This document shows, in pieces, positions 60,801-64,000 of a DNA stretch of 64,000 bases (positions are counted from its first letter, which is position 1; the number at the start of each line of letters is the position of its first letter). A model generated the notes under the pieces. It was given only the letters and a program-made list of their open reading frames with translations, did no database searches and was not told the origin of the DNA. This DNA is from Granulicella aggregans (GTDB taxonomy: Bacteria > Acidobacteriota > Terriglobia > Terriglobales > Acidobacteriaceae). The position numbers and the translations under genes were made by a program. The stretch is taken from positions 124,001 to 188,000 of the forward strand of contig NZ_JACHIP010000006.1 in assembly GCF_014203275.1 (NCBI RefSeq), read 5' to 3'.

Positions 60801-62441
60801 CGGGAGATCGCGAGCGCCGTCTGCGGGGGTGAGGTTGGTCTGGTACGCGGGTTTGGCATATCCGGCCAGGCATCGGCTGCTCTCGTCCTCGTAGCCGCAG
60901 GTGCTTATGCCGCCGCCGCCACCGACGATGTTGTACTTTGAGTTCGGCACGTTCAGATTGAGGGTCGTGTTGTTCGTCGTGGAGTCGTTCCATACTGTCT
61001 CCGGGATCGGTCCGAGAACGCTGCCGTAGTAAGGTGCCACGCCGCCATTCGAGTTCATGTACTGGTCGAACGAGGAGGGGTAGTTGGAGGAGAGCACACC
61101 AAAGTCGGTTCCGCCCACAGCCACGGCGTAAGGCGTCGAGGCGAGGCCGTTCACAGCGAGGCCATCGTAGGCAATCTGCTGGGTGTTGGGGTTGTCGCAA
61201 CTCGCGGCACCGCTGTCACCGGTAGAGACCGTGACCGAGATACCCTGCGTGGCCGCCTGCTCCCAGGCGAGGAACTCCTGCTGGTTGCCGGCTTGCCCCT
61301 GGCCCTGTTCGCAACCACCGAAGCTGACATTCAGGATGTCGGCGGTGTTGTCGTCAAGGGCGCGGAAGATGGCAAGGAAGAGGCCGGCCTGCAGGTCAGT
61401 GTTCTCGGAGGTGTAAAAGTTGATCTTCGCTCCGGGAGCGACGCCGCCGACGATCTCGTTGTCGAGAATCGCTTCGCCTGCATCCGGGGTCACGCCGGGA
61501 TCGTTGCCATCCACGATCACGTTGGGCAGATGGGCGGCGTTGGTGTCGTTTAGAAAGAATGCCCGGTAGTTGGCCACATCTTTCATGATGAAGTTGGAGT
61601 CGCCGACGATGCCGACGGTTACGCCGGTGCCGTCATAGCTCGTCCCGGTGTAGCTGGGGTTAAGGGTATGGTTGGGCGTGTTGTAGAGCACGGCGACATC
61701 GGCCGGTGCGACGTATAGAGATTCATTTCCGTGGGGATCTGTCCAGGTGATGTTCTTGCCGGTGCGGCTGGAATCAGCGCTCCAGTGGCCCTGTTTGCCG
61801 ACCACGCTGTTCTTCTTCAGGTTGAAGTTGTGCAGTTGGGTTACGCCCGCGACGACGGGGGCGAGCGCGGCCGGGATCTCGGGATCGGTGGCGTTGGCGA
61901 AGTGATCTTCGCCATTGACTACGTAGTGGTGAATCGAGGTGTGAAACGCCTCCTGCACCTGCCCTGCGTTGCCAGAGAACTCGATCACGTTGCGCGCTTT
62001 GGCGATGCGGTTGACGGCGAACCCATGCGACTGGAGCCACGTCGTGACGGCCTGCAGGTCCTGATCGGAGGGGCCGTACTTCGCGCCGTACTGCTCGGGC
62101 GTCAGCCACTTGTGATAGTTCGGCGACTTCTTGTCCTGGAGGGAGTCGATGTACTCGCGAACCGCGGCAGCCTGGGTGGGGCTGTGCTTCATCAGGAGCA
62201 TGAGACGAGAAGCGGGCATCGTCGCAGCGACGGCACCGCGGTCGTAACGCGCCTGGGCAAGAGGATGCACGTTGCCATGCAGAGCCACGCGAGCGTTCTC
62301 GTTGACCGCTGCGGTGATGCGCGAGGGCACATGGGAACCGTTCAATTGCACGGCCTGCGACTGCTGGGCCGAGGCGGATGAGGAAACGGAGGCGGCCAGG
62401 GCCAGGGAGAGACTGAAGCAAATAAGCAATCTGCGTAACAT
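57816..62441 (-). CDS. S53 (sedolisin/kumamolisin-type) peptidase with Ig-like repeats
   Basis: 1541 aa from ATG 62441 (M-L-R-R-L-L-I-C-F), where a signal peptide begins; AGGAT lies 4 nt upstream, and the 42 codons of open frame before it look non-coding. An activation prodomain (about 35-200, K-W-L-T-P-E-Q-Y-G) is followed by the S53 domain with Glu323 and Asp327 (G-E-A-I-L-D-N-E) and Ser600 (G-G-T-S-A-A-A-P), an acid-active serine carboxyl peptidase. Ig-like repeats occupy about 680-1420. The C-terminus has hydrophobic segment, R-R-R-K-R, hydrophobic segment, I-G-C-G-G and a 40-residue tail. It is probably autoactivated outside the cell at low pH. Confidence 0.9.
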   Translation of the reverse strand: MLRRLLICFSLSLALAASVSSSASAQQSQAVQLNGSHVPSRITAAVNENARVALHGNVHPLAQARYDRGAVAATMPASRLMLLMKHSPTQAAAVREYIDSLQDKKSPNYHKWLTPEQYGAKYGPSDQDLQAVTTWLQSHGFAVNRIAKARNVIEFSGNAGQVQEAFHTSIHHYVVNGEDHFANATDPEIPAALAPVVAGVTQLHNFNLKKNSVVGKQGHWSADSSRTGKNITWTDPHGNESLYVAPADVAVLYNTPNHTLNPSYTGTSYDGTGVTVGIVGDSNFIMKDVANYRAFFLNDTNAAHLPNVIVDGNDPGVTPDAGEAILDNEIVGGVAPGAKINFYTSENTDLQAGLFLAIFRALDDNTADILNVSFGGCEQGQGQAGNQQEFLAWEQAATQGISVTVSTGDSGAASCDNPNTQQIAYDGLAVNGLASTPYAVAVGGTDFGVLSSNYPSSFDQYMNSNGGVAPYYGSVLGPIPETVWNDSTTNNTTLNLNVPNSKYNIVGGGGGISTCGYEDESSRCLAGYAKPAYQTNLTPADGARDLPDVSFFASNGFSFAIWGVCADNITNGEATTYTDCELVNGKPSSTTTLSGYGGTSAAAPAFAGMLALVSQSTGSRLGNVNPVLYSLAETTPSVFHDVTVGNNSVFCESGSPNCNSTNFLTGYDSGTGYDLATGLGSVDATALVQSWPSVSFAPSTTGFQLGTSMATLTEAAITVQHGTPLTFMSETAPGGSVTGNVTLITDTDVTVTPGGGAPTPLYSLSVGGIATGTTTWLPGGSYNVYAYYGGDTSYAASKSNPVPVIVGPEDSTTAISTVFYDASSGLPLSGTVVPYGAYLFATATPQGVSGPSSVPTGTVTFKNSSTALGSPVNINTAGIASYNSQDQPAFPAGTYQLSANYSGDASYNPSHSISSAFTVTKGQISTSLSADSTGVSYGGSVTLTAYIATDSVGNFPTGPITFMSGSTVLGTATMETGYSTQDYTDAGIAKATITGTQFPKNGVNGVTATYAGDANYASSISNGVGITVTGVPTPKIGLNGPATLTIASPGTSVDATMTVTPFGGFTGAVNLTCAVTGPSGAVSAPTCAAATATITGTTATTATVTFATTSTTTAGVYSATVTGADAATGKIAASATIVLTVNPAVVPAFTMAATPVTLAGPGTSAASTVSVTPSGGFTGGVSLTCAASAAGLTCDPAGATVAASGGSASLTIHAPSTTVAGAYSLTVNGVDAATGKVTASTMVAVTVNVAATPSLAIAATPVTMSNPGASAGSTVTLTPSGGFAGTVNLTCTVTASPTGAVSLPVCPTTTASISGTAAVTAMLNIETTSTTTPGSYTLAVTANAGGASVATTSVTVTISAPVVPAGFTLTGTSVTVATLGSTGTSTITLTPAGGFTGQVNLKCAMASAPSGVNVDPTCSFGSSNSVVITASGPVTATMNVATSTTATAMVAPHNGGWQGIAQAASLAGLLFCFIPSRRRKRIVFMVLLLAAAGSFTIGCGGAASTSSTPVNGAGAFTFTVTGTDAASGALVSSTTVIVNVQ

Positions 62442-62752
62442 GGCTATCCTATGGTTGAGGCGGGCGATTGCGGATATGAGACCCGGTCGTCTCCCCAGTG
62501 AGATTGGGTTATGAGTTAGGGCAAATGACGCTGCAAACCAGCTCTGCGGCACGCCTGATTCCTGCATTGAGTTGGCAACGATGCGCTGAGCTTACAACGG
62601 GTGGAATGAATCTTCCCTACTCAAAACCGCATCGTTACCTACTCGATTGATTGCCGTACAAGTTTGTTTCGTTCATAGCGTTACGCGGACGGGAGGGCTC
62701 CGGTCAGGAGGCTGGCGGAGCTGCACCAGCCCGGTTGTGATTGCGACCCCCG
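62442..62752. other. Gene-free interval
   Basis: 311 bp between two minus-strand genes of the same surface-protein kind. I see no ORF with a start and SD, no clear promoter and no strong hairpin. It should carry the S53 gene promoter and the end of the Ig-like gene. Confidence 0.6.
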
Positions 62753-64000
62753 CTACTGCAGGGTCAGGTTGACGACTGAAGACTGGCTGATGGTTCCCGA
62801 AGTAGCTGTCACGGTAAAGCTTGTCTGTCCGGTAATGACCTGGTTGAAGCCGGCGCCGGAGGTGGATGACTGGTTGAGGCTGTCGCCGGCATACTTCGCC
62901 GTGATGCCGTGTGCGCCGACGCTGAGGGTGTTGATAGAGAGAGCCGCCGATCCATTGGCGACATCTGCTGCTCCGATCTGCGTTGCGCCGTCGAAGAACG
63001 CGATGCTGCCCGTCGCCGTGCTGGCGTTGGTCCCTGCCAGCTTCGCGGTCAAGGTGACGAAGCTTCCGCTCGCACTCTTGATCGCCGACGAGCTGATCGC
63101 GACGGTTGTCGCGTCAGGTCCCGCCGGGGTGACAGGCGTCGTGGCCTTGGCTCCACTCCCGCCGCAGCCGATGAGAGCGGATCCTCCGACCGTCAGGAGC
63201 AGCAGAACCAGCCAGGTCATGCGTTTGCGCCGGCCCGTGAACCCGATCAGGAAGATCGAGGCTATGGCCGCAGAGCTGGCCGCCAGGATACGGCTGCTGG
63301 CGATCGCGCTCTGCGTTGTGGAACCGGAGGCGGGCGCGAGGACCGATACAGTCAGCGTGGACTGTAGAGCGGCCGCACCGACCGCGCCCGTCGCCGGAGC
63401 GAAGATGCAGTTGACACCTGCGGGGAGGCTGCCGCAGGTGAAGGTGACGTTGCCGGTATAGCCGAGTTGCGACGTTGCAGCGACAGACTCCGCAGCGGAC
63501 GAGCCTGCTGTCAGGGTCATCGCTGGCTCTCCGACCGACAATGCGATCCCCGGCGTTCCGATGACGACCGAGACCGCGGCGGCGGTGCCGGGGGTGAAGT
63601 TGCCATCGCCCAGATAATTCGCCGTGACGCTTGCGGTGCCAGCCGGCAGACTTGCTGTGCTGATGGTGGCGACGCCGGTGCTGTCCACCGTTGCCGAACC
63701 CAGCGAGGTGGTGCCCGAGAAGAACGTCACGATGCCGGTAGGGGTGGTGGTGGTTGTCGTCGAGACCACTGCATCGGTGAGGGTCACAGCAACGCCCGAA
63801 GAAGCCTGTGCGGTAGACGCAGTCAGCGTCTCGGCCACAGTGGCCTTGGTCACGGTGAATGGTACGCTGGCCGTGCTCGGGGAGTAGTCAGTGGGAGTGG
63901 TTGGAGTGAAAGCCGCCAGGAGAGCGTAGGTTCCCGCACCCGGCAGAGTGTCACCGGCGGCGACCGGAATGGTTGCTCCCAGTGCCGTCTGTGCGGAGTA
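62753..64000 (-). CDS. Ig-like repeat secreted protein, N-terminus beyond window
   Basis: 415 codons visible; the frame is open to the window edge (an internal GTG at 63853 is not the true start, since Ig-like sequence continues upstream: T-A-L-G-A-T-I-P-V, Y-A-L-L-A-A-F). Visible are Ig-like (Big_3-type) repeats (G-I-V-T-F-F-S-G-T-T-S-L-G; Y-L-G-D-G-N-F), then a hydrophobic stretch (A-A-I-A-S-I-F-L-I-G-F), G-R-R-K-R-M, a second hydrophobic stretch (L-V-L-L-L-L-T-V) and L-I-G-C-G-G. Unlike its two relatives, one more Ig-like domain follows this module before the C-terminus, so the tail is 138 residues long. It probably has the same export fate as the other two. Confidence 0.82.
   Translation of the reverse strand, partial: YSAQTALGATIPVAAGDTLPGAGTYALLAAFTPTTPTDYSPSTASVPFTVTKATVAETLTASTAQASSGVAVTLTDAVVSTTTTTTPTGIVTFFSGTTSLGSATVDSTGVATISTASLPAGTASVTANYLGDGNFTPGTAAAVSVVIGTPGIALSVGEPAMTLTAGSSAAESVAATSQLGYTGNVTFTCGSLPAGVNCIFAPATGAVGAAALQSTLTVSVLAPASGSTTQSAIASSRILAASSAAIASIFLIGFTGRRKRMTWLVLLLLTVGGSALIGCGGSGAKATTPVTPAGPDATTVAISSSAIKSASGSFVTLTAKLAGTNASTATGSIAFFDGATQIGAADVANGSAALSINTLSVGAHGITAKYAGDSLNQSSTSGAGFNQVITGQTSFTVTATSGTISQSSVVNLTLQ

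Overview
The window looks like chromosome from a soil Acidobacteriota of the Terriglobia type (Granulicella/Terriglobus/Edaphobacter-like). The reasons are high G+C, a VWFA-related protein of the family described from Acidobacteria, very large Ig-like/FG-GAP secreted proteins, several winged-helix/TPR regulators, BlaI-M56 pairs and MacB-type permeases. The assignment rests on protein recognition only. No rRNA is present; the one tRNA is an initiator tRNA-Met. No CRISPR array, prophage or intact insertion sequence was seen.

Layout. 1-546: end of an amidohydrolase on the minus strand. 762-4509: a plus-strand run of a leader-like mini-ORF, a trypsin-fold lipoprotein, a VWFA protein and a Tat-exported alginate-lyase-like protein. 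4636-7669: larE-larC-larB, which make the nickel-pincer cofactor of lactate racemase-type enzymes (no larA here), then an aldo/keto reductase. 8872-9251: promoter, structured leader RNA and a small membrane protein. 9257-11819 (minus): tagaturonate epimerase, gluconokinase and an SDR, a sugar-acid cluster. 12107-12741: a VapC/antitoxin pair beside a decayed gene fragment. 12841-20740: ychF, an OsmC protein and assorted membrane, DUF885 and regulator genes. 20824-26611 (minus): a seven-gene operon mce-tsaB-rimI-psd-pssA-asd-like-hydA. 26735-31162: hexuronate-type MFS transporter, TPR protein, CLC channel. 31230-32852: pgi, preceded by two perfect parS-like palindromes.

33166-36739 (minus) is a blaI-M56 peptidase-degP operon with one palindromic operator upstream of blaI and a near-identical one inside the first codons of degP. 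This suggests an envelope-stress circuit with DegP as output. Next to it (36845-39986, minus) lie two MacB-type permeases, a Cys-rich exported protein and a 42-codon gene for an exported peptide ending in a strictly periodic CC-x4-CC-x4-CC motif. 40116-40941: a GIY-YIG nuclease gene enclosed by long direct repeats. 41814-47253: malQ, a PpiD/SurA-type foldase and a BON-domain envelope protein.

47472-50706: initiator tRNA-Met, an integrase remnant at its 3' side, and an AraC regulator divergent from two tandem SDR paralogues, possibly a small relic island. 50830-64000: three very large secreted proteins (FG-GAP/Ig-like, an S53 sedolisin-type peptidase with Ig-like repeats, and an incomplete Ig-like protein) and a winged-helix/TPR regulator. 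All three secreted proteins share an unusual C-terminal module: hydrophobic segment, Arg cluster, hydrophobic segment, then a lipobox-like GCGG. The items most worth follow-up are the periodic Cys peptide, the BlaI-DegP circuit, the leader RNA at 8906-8984, the shared C-terminal module, the parS pair and the repeat-enclosed GIY-YIG gene.
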